The translations under genes were made by a program, and so were the position numbers. Under the pieces are notes generated by a model. It ran no database searches, was not told the origin of the DNA, and saw only the letters and a program-made list of their open reading frames with translations. From assembly GCA_003260025.2 (NCBI GenBank), contig QFZU02000190.1:1-35214 (forward strand): a stretch of 35,214 nt of DNA, in the 5' to 3' direction. Within the stretch, counting starts at the first letter, position 1. Each line of letters begins with the position of its first letter. This DNA comes from Microbispora triticiradicis (GTDB taxonomy: Bacteria > Actinomycetota > Actinomycetes > Streptosporangiales > Streptosporangiaceae). Shown here one piece after another: positions 15,675 to 23,510 of this stretch.

Positions 15675-15938
15675 CTACAGATGCTTGTAGACCTCGTCCA
15701 GCCCGATCCCGCGGGCCAGCATGAGCACCTGGACGTGGTAGAGGAGCTGGGAGATCTCCTCCGCCGCCCGCTCCGCCGACTCGTGCTCGGCCGCCATCCA
15801 GCTCTCCGCGGCCTCCTCGACGACCTTCTTGCCGATGGCATGGACGCCGGCGTCCAGCGCGGCCACGGTGCCGGACCCCGCGGGCCGGGTCCGGGCCTTG
15901 TCTGTCAGCTCGGCGAACAGCTCTTCGAAGGTCTTCAT
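15675..15938 (-). CDS. hisE: Phosphoribosyl-ATP pyrophosphatase
   Basis: HisE removes pyrophosphate from phosphoribosyl-ATP, the second step of histidine synthesis. The 87-aa all-helical protein has the MazG-like metal motif [13 protein letters not shown] and [14 protein letters not shown], whose acidic residues bind Mg2+. [17 protein letters not shown] precedes them. It is a stand-alone HisE, as usual in actinobacteria, whereas many proteobacteria fuse it to HisI. It lies upstream of hisG on the same strand in a two-gene unit. TACCCT on the minus strand about 55 bp upstream is a possible -10 box. Confidence 0.95.
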   Translation of the reverse strand: MKTFEELFAELTDKARTRPAGSGTVAALDAGVHAIGKKVVEEAAESWMAAEHESAERAAEEISQLLYHVQVLMLARGIGLDEVYKHL

Positions 15939-16069
15939 GGTCTCTCTCGGAATCGTGGGCCTGCCCGTTCAGGGTATCGGCCCCAGGGTAGTTGCGGACG
16001 CGGGGAGTCCGCGCCCCGCGTCCACCCTGCGAGATCACACGGCGAGATCACGCCCGCGTCCGGCCGGAC

Positions 16070-17035
16070 TCAGCCGAGGATCTTGCGGGCCAGCCGGAGC
16101 TGCTCCAGGGCCTGCTGCGACTCGCCGCCCTCGTGGCCGTTGAACGGCCACACGGTGATGTCCTTGGGGCCGGCGTAGTGGTTGTAGGCCCCGAACACGG
16201 TGGAGGGCGGGGTGACGCCGTCGCGCAGGGCGACGGAGAACCGGGCGGGCGTGCGGGCCCGCGCCGCGAAGTGCAGCCCGTCGAAGTAGCCGAGCGTGGC
16301 GAAGATCTCCTCGACCCGGGTGCGGTGGATGCCGCAGAACCGCCCCAGCTCGCCGTACGGGTCCTCGTCGGTGATCTCCACCGCGTGCCGGATGTCGCAC
16401 ATGAACGGCACGTTGACGAACGCGTACGCGAGGTCCGGCACGAGGGCCGCGGCGGCCAGCGCCATGCCGCCGCCCTGGCTGCCGCCGGTCACGACGACGC
16501 GCCCGGCGTCCACGAGGGGATGCGACCTGGCCGCCTCCACCGCCCGCACGACGTCGGTGTAGAGCCGCCGGTAGTAGTAGTCGTGCCGGTCGAACACGCC
16601 CTGGGTGAGCTTGCCGGGGATCTGCGCGCCGTTGCCGCCGACCGGGTCGGGCGTGTCGCCCGAGCGCCAGGTGCCGCCCTGTCCGCGGGTGTCCATCACG
16701 AAGGTCGCGTACCCGGCGGCGGGCCACAGCAGCCAGTCGTGGGGCCGGCCGCGGCCGCCGCCGTACCCGATGAACTCCATCACACACGGCAGCGGGCCGG
16801 ACGCGCCCGCCGGCGCGATGAACCACCCCTTGATCGGATGCCCGCCGAACCCGGCGAACGTCACATCGGCCACGTCCACCAGCGCGAGGTCGGCCTCGTA
16901 CGGCTCGAAGACGGCGTTCAGGTCGTGCTCGCGCGCCTCGGCGAGCGTGCGGTCCCAGAAGTCGTCGAAGTCCGCCGGCTCCCGGCGCTCGGGCAGGTAC
17001 GCACGCAGGTGGTCGAGGGGCATGTCAACGAACAT
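16070..17035 (-). CDS. CE7 acetyl esterase (acetylxylan esterase / cephalosporin-C deacetylase family)
   Basis: CE7 enzymes are cytosolic hexameric alpha/beta hydrolases that remove acetyl groups from imported xylo-oligosaccharides and also from cephalosporin C. The triad is Ser186 (TGGSQGGG), Asp272 (VALRDGVTPP) and His301 (FNGHEGG). The family-specific DTRGQGG motif (115-121) is present, and Tyr92 in FIGYGGG matches the family oxyanion position. Length, 321 aa, is typical. There is no signal peptide. The ATG at 17035 has GGGAG five bases upstream. It is divergent from a sugar ABC importer across a 321-bp shared promoter region, so it may process the imported acetylated sugar. Confidence 0.92.
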   Translation of the reverse strand: MFVDMPLDHLRAYLPERREPADFDDFWDRTLAEAREHDLNAVFEPYEADLALVDVADVTFAGFGGHPIKGWFIAPAGASGPLPCVMEFIGYGGGRGRPHDWLLWPAAGYATFVMDTRGQGGTWRSGDTPDPVGGNGAQIPGKLTQGVFDRHDYYYRRLYTDVVRAVEAARSHPLVDAGRVVVTGGSQGGGMALAAAALVPDLAYAFVNVPFMCDIRHAVEITDEDPYGELGRFCGIHRTRVEEIFATLGYFDGLHFAARARTPARFSVALRDGVTPPSTVFGAYNHYAGPKDITVWPFNGHEGGESQQALEQLRLARKILG

Positions 17036-17356
17036 GGGGGCTCCCGTGGACTGGTGGGGCATACGCCGGTCAAGGCTACACAAGTGCCTCGTTTCAGGGT
17101 TCTGACCCGGTTAAGGGTCGCCAACCGGAACGAATCTCCTGATCAGATACGGCGATCACCTGCGTAATCACGCCTGATGACCTGTAAAGCCCGGATTGAC
17201 GGGCTGAAAGACCCTCTTGCAACTAATCCGGTTTAGTGCTGGACTCTGCACGAATTCCACGCGTGTGAGGTGCGTCCGCACGGCACGGTGTCGCGGCGGC
17301 CGCCTCTCGGGGGCACGACATGTCAATCGATCACCGTCCGTGAGATCGGAGACCCC
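17036..17356. other. Divergent intergenic region: esterase / sugar importer
   Basis: No gene fits in these 321 bp. The region holds several symmetric elements: CCGGTT...AACCGG arms at 17107-17112 and 17123-17128, a hairpin AGCCCG-N6-CGGGCT at 17188-17205 and the LacI-like palindrome described separately. It must contain the promoters of both flanking transcripts. A minus-strand TAGCCT near 17080 could serve the esterase. Confidence 0.6.
17217..17245 (+). promoter_or_regulatory. Promoter with LacI-like operator for the sugar ABC operon
   Basis: TTGCAA (17217-17222) and TGGACT (17240-17245) are separated by 17 bp. The spacer contains ACTAATCCGGTTTAGT (17222-17237), a 16-bp palindrome with one mismatched pair and a central CCGG, the format of LacI-family operators. 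A repressor here would block polymerase until sugar is present. No lacI-type gene is in the window. Confidence 0.5.
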
Positions 17357-18622
17357 ATGCGACGAACGACAGCGGCCGCCCGCGCCGCCCTCATCACCGG
17401 CCTGATCGCCCTCGGCGCGGGCTGCGCGACGAGCGGCACCCCGGAGACCAGGCAGGCCGACGCGAACGCCCCCGCCGCGATCACGTGGTGGTCCACCGGA
17501 GGCGACGACGAGAGCGCGGCCTTCCAGAAGGCGGCCGACCTGTACACGAAGTCGCACCCCAATGTGACGATCAAGGTGCAGACGCTGAGCTGGGACGACG
17601 CGTACGCCAAGCTGCTCGCCGCCTCCACCAGCCGGAGCGGGCCGGACGTCGTCTCCGGCGGCATGACCTGGACCATCCAGTTCGGCCTGCGCGGCGGGAT
17701 GGTCGACCTGCGCAAGTACGGCGTCGAGCAGCTCAAGGCGCAGGCGCAGCCCGCCCAGTGGAAGTCGGCCGTCTCCCCCGACGGCACCGTCTACGGCATC
17801 CCGCTGGACATGTCCACCGAGGCGCTCTACTACCGGACCGACCTGCTGGAGAAGGCCGGCATCAAGGAGCCGCCCACGTCCTGGGACGAACTGACCGCCG
17901 ACATCGGGAAGCTCAAGGACGCCGGGGTCAGGACCCCGTTCAGCATCGACTGGGGCAACCTCGACTGGATCGGCTACTTCAACTTCCTCTACCAGGCCGG
18001 CGGCAGCTTCTACACGCCGGACTGCAAGCCCTCCCTCGGCACCCCCGAGGCCGAGCGGGCGCTGTCGTTCTGGATCGACCTGCACCGCAAGTACGGCGCG
18101 CCCACCGACACGGTGACCACCTCGGACGCGCTGGACGCGGGCACCGCGATGGTCTACGGCGGCAACTGGAACGCGCTCGGCATCGACACCTCCAAGCCCA
18201 AGCTGAAGGGCAAGTGGGCGGTGGCCCCGCTGCCCGCCGGTCCGGCGGGCCCGACGACCTTCATCGGCGGCCGGGCGGTCGGGGTGACCTCCTACAGCAA
18301 GCACATCCAGCAGGCGGCCGACTTCGTGAAGTACCTCTACACCGACGAGGCGGTCGACGCGGTGAACGCCGAGTCGAAGGCCCGCAACGTCTCCTACCTC
18401 CCGCCGCGTCCGGACAAGGTGGCCGACTCGCCGTTCCAGCCGCAGCAGTCCGAGGTATTCGCGAAGATCATCAGTACCGGCGCCGCGGCCCCCGGATGCC
18501 CCGGCTGGGACGAGAGCGCGGGCGACGTGGCCAAACACCTCCAGTCGGCGATCCTCGGCAAGGCCGACATGAAGACGGCCCTGGGCGAGGCCGCCAAGGT
18601 CATGGAGCGCAACGCCGGCTGA
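17357..18622 (+). CDS. Carbohydrate ABC transporter substrate-binding lipoprotein
   Basis: The 421-aa lipoprotein starts with a signal peptide and lipobox LGAGC (Cys23), so it is anchored to the outer face of the membrane. The mature part is a family-1 (MalE-like) binding protein: ITWWSTGGDD near the start, then GPDVVSGGMTW, VYGIPLDMSTEALYYRTDLLEKAGI, PTSWDEL and a C-terminal cap. Aromatic residues such as WGNLDWIGYFNF and YGGNWNA probably line the sugar site. The ATG at 17357 follows GGAGACCCC. It feeds the two permeases downstream. The sugar is not readable; the divergent CE7 esterase suggests acetylated xylo- or related oligosaccharides. Confidence 0.94.
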   Translation: MRRTTAAARAALITGLIALGAGCATSGTPETRQADANAPAAITWWSTGGDDESAAFQKAADLYTKSHPNVTIKVQTLSWDDAYAKLLAASTSRSGPDVVSGGMTWTIQFGLRGGMVDLRKYGVEQLKAQAQPAQWKSAVSPDGTVYGIPLDMSTEALYYRTDLLEKAGIKEPPTSWDELTADIGKLKDAGVRTPFSIDWGNLDWIGYFNFLYQAGGSFYTPDCKPSLGTPEAERALSFWIDLHRKYGAPTDTVTTSDALDAGTAMVYGGNWNALGIDTSKPKLKGKWAVAPLPAGPAGPTTFIGGRAVGVTSYSKHIQQAADFVKYLYTDEAVDAVNAESKARNVSYLPPRPDKVADSPFQPQQSEVFAKIISTGAAAPGCPGWDESAGDVAKHLQSAILGKADMKTALGEAAKVMERNAG

Positions 18623-18645
18623 CCGCCCGCCCACGGCCGCGGACC

Positions 18646-18724
18646 GGCCGGTGACACCTGACCTCTCACCGGCCGCGGCACCCCTCCCCGGCCGCCCCGC
18701 GTCCGTACGGATCGCGGGGCGGCC
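18646..18724 (+). terminator. Tandem hairpins between binding protein and permease genes
   Basis: The first hairpin is GGCCGGTGA (18646-18654), 11 bases, TCACCGGCC (18666-18674). The second has 12-bp arms at 18690-18701 and 18713-18724 followed by CCCTTT. Such structures after the binding-protein gene usually act as partial terminators and mRNA stabilisers, giving more binding protein than permease. Confidence 0.65.
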
Positions 18725-18745
18725 CCCTTTCGACTGGAGAGATTC

Positions 18746-19660
18746 ATGACAACCCCTGCCGCCGTCTCCCGGCACCGATGGCGCCGCCACGGCACGTCCT
18801 ATCTGATGCTGCTGCCGTTCCTCGCCCTGTTCGCCGGCTTCCTGGTCTGGCCGCTGGCCAACTCGCTCTATCTCAGCTTCACGAGGTTCGACGGGGTGAC
18901 CGCCCCCGAGTTCACCGGGCTGGAGAACTTCCGGCGCCTGCTGTTCGACGACGACCGGTTCCGGCACGCCCTCGGCAACACGTTCCTCTACGTGGTGGCG
19001 TCCGTCGGCATCGGCACGCTGCTGTCGCTCGGTCTCGCGCTGGCATTCAGCGGGTCGGGCTGGCCGCACCGCGTCATGCGGACCGTCTTCTTCCTGCCCT
19101 CGGTGACCTCGTCCATCGCGCTGATGCTGCTCTGGAAATGGATCTTAAATCCGGGTGACTTCGGCCTGGCCAACACCGTCGCCGGATGGTTCGGCGGCCG
19201 GGCCGTCGAGTGGCTGGCCACGCCTGGGCTCACGATCCCGATCCTCGTGCTCATGTCGGTGTGGGGCGGGATGGGCTACGGCATGGTCCTGTACGTCGCC
19301 GGGCTCAACACCATCCCCCAGGAGTACTACGAGGCCGCCCGCATCGACGGCGCCACGTCCTGGCAGCAGTTCCGCCGGGTCACGCTGCCGCTGCTGCGCC
19401 CGGTCACCACGTACGTGGTCGTGACCGGCCTGATCGGGGCGTTCCAGGTCTTTGAAGCCGTCTACATCGTGTTCCGGGGCACCAACAACATCGGCGGCGT
19501 GCTCGACTCGGGCCTGATGATCGTGCCCTACCTCTACGACCAGGGCTTCACGCACTTCAAGCTCGGCTACGCCTCGGCGATCGCGTGGGTGCTCTTCGTG
19601 ATCATCTTCGCGCTCAGCATGGTCAACCTCCGCATCGGCCGCGCCCTGAAGGAGCTCTGA
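18746..19660 (+). CDS. Sugar ABC transporter permease (MalF-like)
   Basis: A 304-aa permease with six membrane helices and the EAA coupling loop EYYEAARIDGATSWQQFRRVTLP (key residues EAA and G-x6-RVTLP) near residues 192-214, which docks to the ATPase. It forms the channel with the next gene product. The start ATG follows GGAGAG. The operon lacks an ATPase, as usual for actinomycete carbohydrate importers that share the general ATPase MsiK encoded elsewhere. Its stop overlaps the start of the next gene (TGATG). Confidence 0.95.
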   Translation: MTTPAAVSRHRWRRHGTSYLMLLPFLALFAGFLVWPLANSLYLSFTRFDGVTAPEFTGLENFRRLLFDDDRFRHALGNTFLYVVASVGIGTLLSLGLALAFSGSGWPHRVMRTVFFLPSVTSSIALMLLWKWILNPGDFGLANTVAGWFGGRAVEWLATPGLTIPILVLMSVWGGMGYGMVLYVAGLNTIPQEYYEAARIDGATSWQQFRRVTLPLLRPVTTYVVVTGLIGAFQVFEAVYIVFRGTNNIGGVLDSGLMIVPYLYDQGFTHFKLGYASAIAWVLFVIIFALSMVNLRIGRALKEL

Positions 19661-20535
19661 TGACCGCCGCTCCCCTGCTGCGCCTGCCGTTCTACCTGCT
19701 GTCGCTCACCATGATCGCGCCGTTCTACTGGATGGTGATCACGGTGTTCAAACCGGTGACGGAGATCGACAGGCAGCCGCCGTCGTTCGTGCCCGAACAC
19801 CCCACCCTGGACAACTTCTACGACCCCGGCTACTCCCCCACCCAGGTCAACCCCGGCCACCTCCAGGGCATCTTCCAGCGGTTCCAGGTCGACTTCGGCT
19901 TCGGCCGGTTCATGTTCAACAGCCTGGTGATCACCGTCGCGATCACGGCCGGCTCGTTGCTGATCGCCTCGCTGGCGGCGTACGTGATCACGAAGCACCG
20001 GGTGCCGGGCAGACGGCTGATCTTCCTCATGATCGTCGCCTCGATGATGGTGCCCTGGCAGACCACGCTGGTGCCCAACTACGTCATCATGCGAAACCTG
20101 GGCTGGCTGGACACCTACCAGGGCTACATCGTCCCGGCGCTGGCCAAGGCGTTCGTGCTGTTCTTCCTGGTGCAGTTCCTCCACTCGATCCCGGACGAGC
20201 TCGTCCAGGCGGCCCGGGTCGACGGGGCCGGGGAGTGGCGCATCTGGTGGCGGATCGTGCTGCCGCTGCTGCGCCCCGCCCTCGCCGCGATGTCGATCTT
20301 CATCGTGCTCGCCGAGTGGAACAACTTCCTCTGGCCGCTGATCCTCGTGCAGAGCGACGAGATGGCGAACATCCCGGTCGCGCTCGCGCGCCTCAACTCG
20401 TACTTCACGGGGGCGCAGAACCAGGGAGCGATCATGGCGGGCGGCCTGCTCGCCTCTCTGCCGTCGATCGTCTTCTTCCTGGTCTTCCAGCGCTACTTCA
20501 CCCGGGGGATCGTGCTGAGCGGCCTCAAGGGCTGA
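19660..20535 (+). CDS. Sugar ABC transporter permease (MalG-like)
   Basis: The 291-aa partner permease has six helices, a long periplasmic-side loop after helix 1 (residues about 35-85, rich in Pro and aromatic residues) and the EAA-type loop VQAARVDGAGEWRIWWRIVLPL. The ATG at 19660 overlaps the previous stop and has AAGGAG upstream; a longer frame starting at 19585 would overlap the first permease and is rejected. The C-terminus GIVLSGLKG is the typical MalG ending. It is the last gene before the strong terminator. Confidence 0.95.
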   Translation: MTAAPLLRLPFYLLSLTMIAPFYWMVITVFKPVTEIDRQPPSFVPEHPTLDNFYDPGYSPTQVNPGHLQGIFQRFQVDFGFGRFMFNSLVITVAITAGSLLIASLAAYVITKHRVPGRRLIFLMIVASMMVPWQTTLVPNYVIMRNLGWLDTYQGYIVPALAKAFVLFFLVQFLHSIPDELVQAARVDGAGEWRIWWRIVLPLLRPALAAMSIFIVLAEWNNFLWPLILVQSDEMANIPVALARLNSYFTGAQNQGAIMAGGLLASLPSIVFFLVFQRYFTRGIVLSGLKG

Positions 20536-20566
20536 GCGACGCCGCCGGGGACGCACCGGGAAAGCA

Positions 20567-20616
20567 CCGAGGGGAGGGATCGCGATCAGCATCCGGATCG
20601 CGATCCCTCCCCTCGG
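20567..20616. terminator. Perfect 21-bp-arm bidirectional terminator
   Basis: Arms of 21 bases at 20567-20587 and 20596-20616 are exact reverse complements, separated by AGCATCCG. The stem contains GGGGAGGGATCGCGATC. It lies between the converging sugar operon and DEAD-box helicase gene and lacks a U-tract, the usual form of actinomycete terminators. Confidence 0.85.
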
Positions 20617-20621
20617 GAGAG

Positions 20622-20647
20622 CCCAGGTCAGAGAACCCAGGTCAGAG
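20622..20647. repeat. Direct repeat in helicase 3' region
   Basis: CCCAGGTCAGAG occurs twice, at 20622-20633 and 20636-20647, with a 14-bp period, directly after the terminator and before the helicase stop codon. It looks like a small local duplication. Confidence 0.6.
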
Positions 20648-20652
20648 GCGCG

Positions 20653-22209
20653 TCAGCGGCCGGTGTACCGGCGACCGCCGCCGCCGCGCCCGCCACCGCT
20701 GTAGCCGCCGCCACCGCCGCCGCTGCCACCGCGGGGACGTCCGCCGCCGCCGTAGGAGCGGTCGCCGCCATGGGGCCGGTCACCACTGTGGGGCCGGTCA
20801 GCACTGTGCGGCCGGTCGCCGCCGTAGGAACGCTCGCCGTTGAAGGAACGCTCGCCACCGGCACGCCCGGTGCCACCGCCGCCGCCACCGCCGCGGGAAC
20901 GGTCGCCGAAGCGCCGGGGGCGGCCGGCCCGGGACTGGTCGTCCGGCCGGGACCGCAGCGGCGTGCGCACCTCCGGTTCCCACACGGGCACCGTGTCGCC
21001 GCTCGGCCGCTTGGCCCCGGCGATGTCGGCCAGGATCGGGTCGCCCGGAGCCACCCGGTGCCGGGACGCGACGACCCCCGCCTTGCGGGTCAGCGACTCG
21101 GTGGCGCGGCGCTCGCTCGGCAGCACCAGCGTCAGCACCACCCCGTGCTCGCCGGCGCGGGCCGTACGGCCGCCGCGGTGCAGGTAGCTCTTGTGGTCGG
21201 CCGGCGGGTCCACGTGCAGCACGAGACTCACGTCGTCCACGTGGATGCCGCGGGCCGCGACGTCCGTGCAGACGAGCACGCCGATGTCGCCCCGGCGGAA
21301 CCCGTCGAGGATGCGGGTGCGCTGGTTCTGCCGCTTGCCGCCGTGCAGGCCGCCGGCTCGGACCCCCGCCCGGGCCAGCTGCTTGACGACCCGGTCCACG
21401 CCGTGCTGGGTCCGCACGAACAGGATGGTCCGGCCGTCGCGGTTGGCGATCTCCGCCGTGACGTCCGTCTTCTCCTCCCGGTGCACCTGGAGCAGGTGGT
21501 GCTCCATCGTGTCGACGGGGGAGGTGGCCGGGTCCAGCGAATGGACGACCGGGTCCGTCAGGAACCGCTGGACCAGTTTGTCCACGTCGCCGTCGAGCGT
21601 CGCGGAGAACAGCAGCCGCTGGCCGTCCGCCGGCGTGCGCGCCAGCAGCGCGGTCACCACCGGGAGGAACCCGAGGTCGCACATGTGGTCGGCCTCGTCC
21701 AGGACGGTGATCTCGACCTCGCCGAGGTCGCACTCGCCCTGCTCGATCAGGTCGGTGAGGCGGCCGGGCGTGGCGACGACGACGTCGACCCCGCGGCGCA
21801 GATCCTCGATCTGACGGCCCATCGGCATGCCGCCGACGACGGTCCTGGTGCGCAGCGACAGCCCTCGGCCGAGCGGCTCGATGGCGTTCGCCACCTGGAG
21901 CGCGAGCTCGCGGGTGGGCACGAGGACGAGGGCGCGGGGCCGCCGGGGGCGGGCCCGCTCCCCCGCGATCCTGGCCAGCGTGGGCAGGCCGAACGCGAGG
22001 GTCTTGCCGGAACCGGTCCGGCCCCGCCCGAGGACGTCGAGTCCGGCGAGGATGTCGGGAATGGCCGCCTGCTGGATCGGGAACGGCGCGGTGATGCCCT
22101 GCCGGGCGAGCCCCGTCACGAGCGGCCTGGGCAGTCCCAGATCCGCGAACTCAACGGGGTTCTCGGTGATACCGGCGGTCGCGCCGTCACCGAGGTCAAG
22201 CATGGTCAC
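20653..22209 (-). CDS. DEAD-box RNA helicase with RGG-rich tail
   Basis: The 518-aa protein unwinds RNA, typically in ribosome assembly and RNA decay or at low temperature. Motifs in order: FADLGLPRPL with the Q motif FPIQQ (about 43-47), Walker A GRTGSGKT (63-70), PTREL, TPGR, VLDEADH, FSAT, HGGKRQNQR, TDVAARGIHV and HRGGRTARAG. From about residue 425 it becomes a disordered Gly/Arg/Ser tail with repeats such as DRPHSGDRPHGGDRSYGG, a nonspecific RNA-binding region. GTG at 22209 or ATG at 22203 can start it; GAAAGG is nine bases before the GTG. The 395-bp upstream gap carries several hairpins, suggesting leader-mediated control. Confidence 0.93.
   Translation of the reverse strand: MTMLDLGDGATAGITENPVEFADLGLPRPLVTGLARQGITAPFPIQQAAIPDILAGLDVLGRGRTGSGKTLAFGLPTLARIAGERARPRRPRALVLVPTRELALQVANAIEPLGRGLSLRTRTVVGGMPMGRQIEDLRRGVDVVVATPGRLTDLIEQGECDLGEVEITVLDEADHMCDLGFLPVVTALLARTPADGQRLLFSATLDGDVDKLVQRFLTDPVVHSLDPATSPVDTMEHHLLQVHREEKTDVTAEIANRDGRTILFVRTQHGVDRVVKQLARAGVRAGGLHGGKRQNQRTRILDGFRRGDIGVLVCTDVAARGIHVDDVSLVLHVDPPADHKSYLHRGGRTARAGEHGVVLTLVLPSERRATESLTRKAGVVASRHRVAPGDPILADIAGAKRPSGDTVPVWEPEVRTPLRSRPDDQSRAGRPRRFGDRSRGGGGGGGTGRAGGERSFNGERSYGGDRPHSADRPHSGDRPHGGDRSYGGGGRPRGGSGGGGGGYSGGGRGGGGRRYTGR
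20757..20834 (-). repeat. Tandem repeats encoding the helicase tail
   Basis: Near-identical units of about 18 bp containing GGCCGGTCA/GCACTGTG variants encode successive DRPHS(A/G) hexapeptides, and further 18- to 24-bp units encode RSYGGD/ERSFNGE. They mark recent slippage-type expansion in the disordered tail. Confidence 0.6.
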
Positions 22210-22604
22210 GTAATCGTGCCTTTCGTAGGAGATCCCGCCACGTGGGCGGGTTGAGAACGTGCCGGAGCACGCGGGGCGTCACTTCTGCGAAAGGACGACC
22301 CATGACGTACGGCGAGCCGTACCGATCGGGGCGCGGCACGCCGGTGACTGACCGGCGGCCCTGGGCCCGGAGAACCGTGCGCCCTGAAACCGTGCACCCA
22401 GAGAACCACAAGCAGGCGTCCGGTGCGGTGGGCCGCCTGGCGGCGGCCTCCCGCGGACGCTCGACTCGCGTCGCACAAGATGGAGCAAAGAATCACTCTA
22501 CGGCATTCCCGCGCGGCGCGGGGCGACGCAGACCCGCGCGGCGGGATGAGCACCGGCAGGCGGCCTCCCGGCGGAAGGCCGCCATGGACGGGCAGCGGGA
22601 CGGA
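22210..22604 (-). other. 395-bp leader/promoter region of the DEAD-box helicase gene
   Basis: No convincing gene fits here. Reading on the minus strand toward the helicase it contains hairpins GGCCGCC-N4-GGCGGCC (22448-22431), GTACGGC-GA-GCCGTAC arms (22322-22307) and CCCGCC-N5-GGCGGG (22250-22234), the last one 10 bp before the ribosome site. The stretch near 22480-22500 is AT-richer and may hold the promoter. Long structured leaders are known for cold-shock RNA helicase genes. Regulation is inferred. Confidence 0.45.
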
Positions 22605-22997
22605 TCAGACGTTGAAGCCGAGCATCCTGAGCTGGTCGCGGCCCTCGTCAGTGATCTTGTCCGGGCCCCACGGCGGCAGCCAGACCCAGTTGATGACCAC
22701 GTTGGAGACCAGGTCGGCGAGCGCCGAGTTGGCCTGGTCCTCGATGACGTCGGTGAGGGGGCAGGCGGCGCTGGTGAGCGTCATGTCGATCGTCGCGATC
22801 GGCCGCTCGCCCTCGCCGGCCGGGTCGAGGTTGACGCCGTAGACGAGGCCCAGGTCGACCACGTTGATCCCGAGCTCGGGGTCGACGACGTCCTTCAGCG
22901 CCTCCATCAGGTCGTCCAGACTGGGAGACCCGTCGAAGGCGCCGGGCTCGGCGGCCTCGGTCACGGTTCCCGTCGGGGTCTCGGTGGGCTTGCTCAC
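22605..22997 (-). CDS. sufT: SufT-like Fe-S assembly factor (MIP18/DUF59)
   Basis: The 130-aa protein has the DUF59/MIP18 core: LMEALKDVVDPELGINVVDLGLVYGV, TLTSAACPLTDVI (the conserved Cys) and VWLPPWGPDKITDEGRDQLRMLGF at the end. SufT helps mature Fe-S proteins, including those for lipoate synthesis in other bacteria. The first 28 residues are a low-complexity Thr/Pro/Glu extension. It is the last gene of the suf operon, 73 bp after sufU. The name follows family position, and the exact client proteins are unknown. Confidence 0.92.
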   Translation of the reverse strand: MSKPTETPTGTVTEAAEPGAFDGSPSLDDLMEALKDVVDPELGINVVDLGLVYGVNLDPAGEGERPIATIDMTLTSAACPLTDVIEDQANSALADLVSNVVINWVWLPPWGPDKITDEGRDQLRMLGFNV

Positions 22998-23070
22998 GTC
23001 GTCTCCTCAGCTCTTCTCCCGGGCCGGTCTGTGCGCCCAGCCAGGGTGTCAACACCGGTGGGGTGTCCGG

Positions 23071-23508
23071 TCATCCCTGGCTCCGCATCAGCGCGTCCTT
23101 GTAGGCCATCCAGGCCAGCAGCGCGCACTTGACCCTGGCCGGGAACTTCGCCACGCCGGCGAACGCGACGGCGTCGCCCAGCACGTCCTCGTCGGGCTCC
23201 ACCTGGCCCCTGCCCTGCATCAGCCGGGTGAACTCCTCCACCACCGACAGCGACTCGTCCACCGTGGAGCCGGTGGCGAGCTCGTGCAGCACCGAGGCGG
23301 CGGCCTGGCTGATCGAGCAGCCCTGGCCGTCGTAGGACACGTCGAGCACCTTGCCGCCGTCGGCCACCTTCACCCGCAGCGTCAGCTCGTCGCCGCAGGT
23401 GGGGTTGACGTGGTGGACCTCCGCGTCGAAGGGCTCACGCAGGCCGCGCCCCTGGGGATGCTTGTAGTGCTCCAGGATCAGCTCCTGGTACATGGATTCA
23501 GCGATCAT
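23071..23508 (-). CDS. sufU: Fe-S assembly sulfurtransferase SufU
   Basis: SufU is the zinc-dependent partner that takes persulfide sulfur from SufS. The 145-aa protein has the expected ligands Cys38 and Asp40 (NPTCGDEL), Cys64 (GQGCSISQAA) and Cys128 (RVKCALLAW). The long region between Cys64 and Cys128 containing EEFTRLMQGRG is the insertion that separates SufU from scaffold IscU. It starts 3 bp after the sufS stop, a tight operon spacing. Confidence 0.95.
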   Translation of the reverse strand: MIAESMYQELILEHYKHPQGRGLREPFDAEVHHVNPTCGDELTLRVKVADGGKVLDVSYDGQGCSISQAAASVLHELATGSTVDESLSVVEEFTRLMQGRGQVEPDEDVLGDAVAFAGVAKFPARVKCALLAWMAYKDALMRSQG

Positions 23509-23510
23509 GT

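Noticed and set aside
14762-15841. Longer hisG frame with an extra N-terminal extension
   Set aside because: The extension is hisE read out of frame; MLRIAVPNKG at 15607 is the normal family start.
20653-20940. Repeat array near the helicase end resembling a CRISPR-like pattern
   Set aside because: The units are in-frame codons for Gly/Arg/Ser-rich hexapeptides without unique spacers.
22196-22411. Minus-strand 71-codon frame overlapping the helicase start, possible leader peptide
   Set aside because: It starts with TTG, has no ribosome site and poor third-position G/C bias; structured leader RNA explains the region better.
22302-23132. Plus-strand open frame starting MTYGEPYRSGRG with AAAGGA upstream
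   Set aside because: Past the first 80 codons it runs antisense through sufT with shadow-type composition (runs of Arg, Gly, Val, Asp). The start lies in the helicase leader hairpin, so it is not supported.
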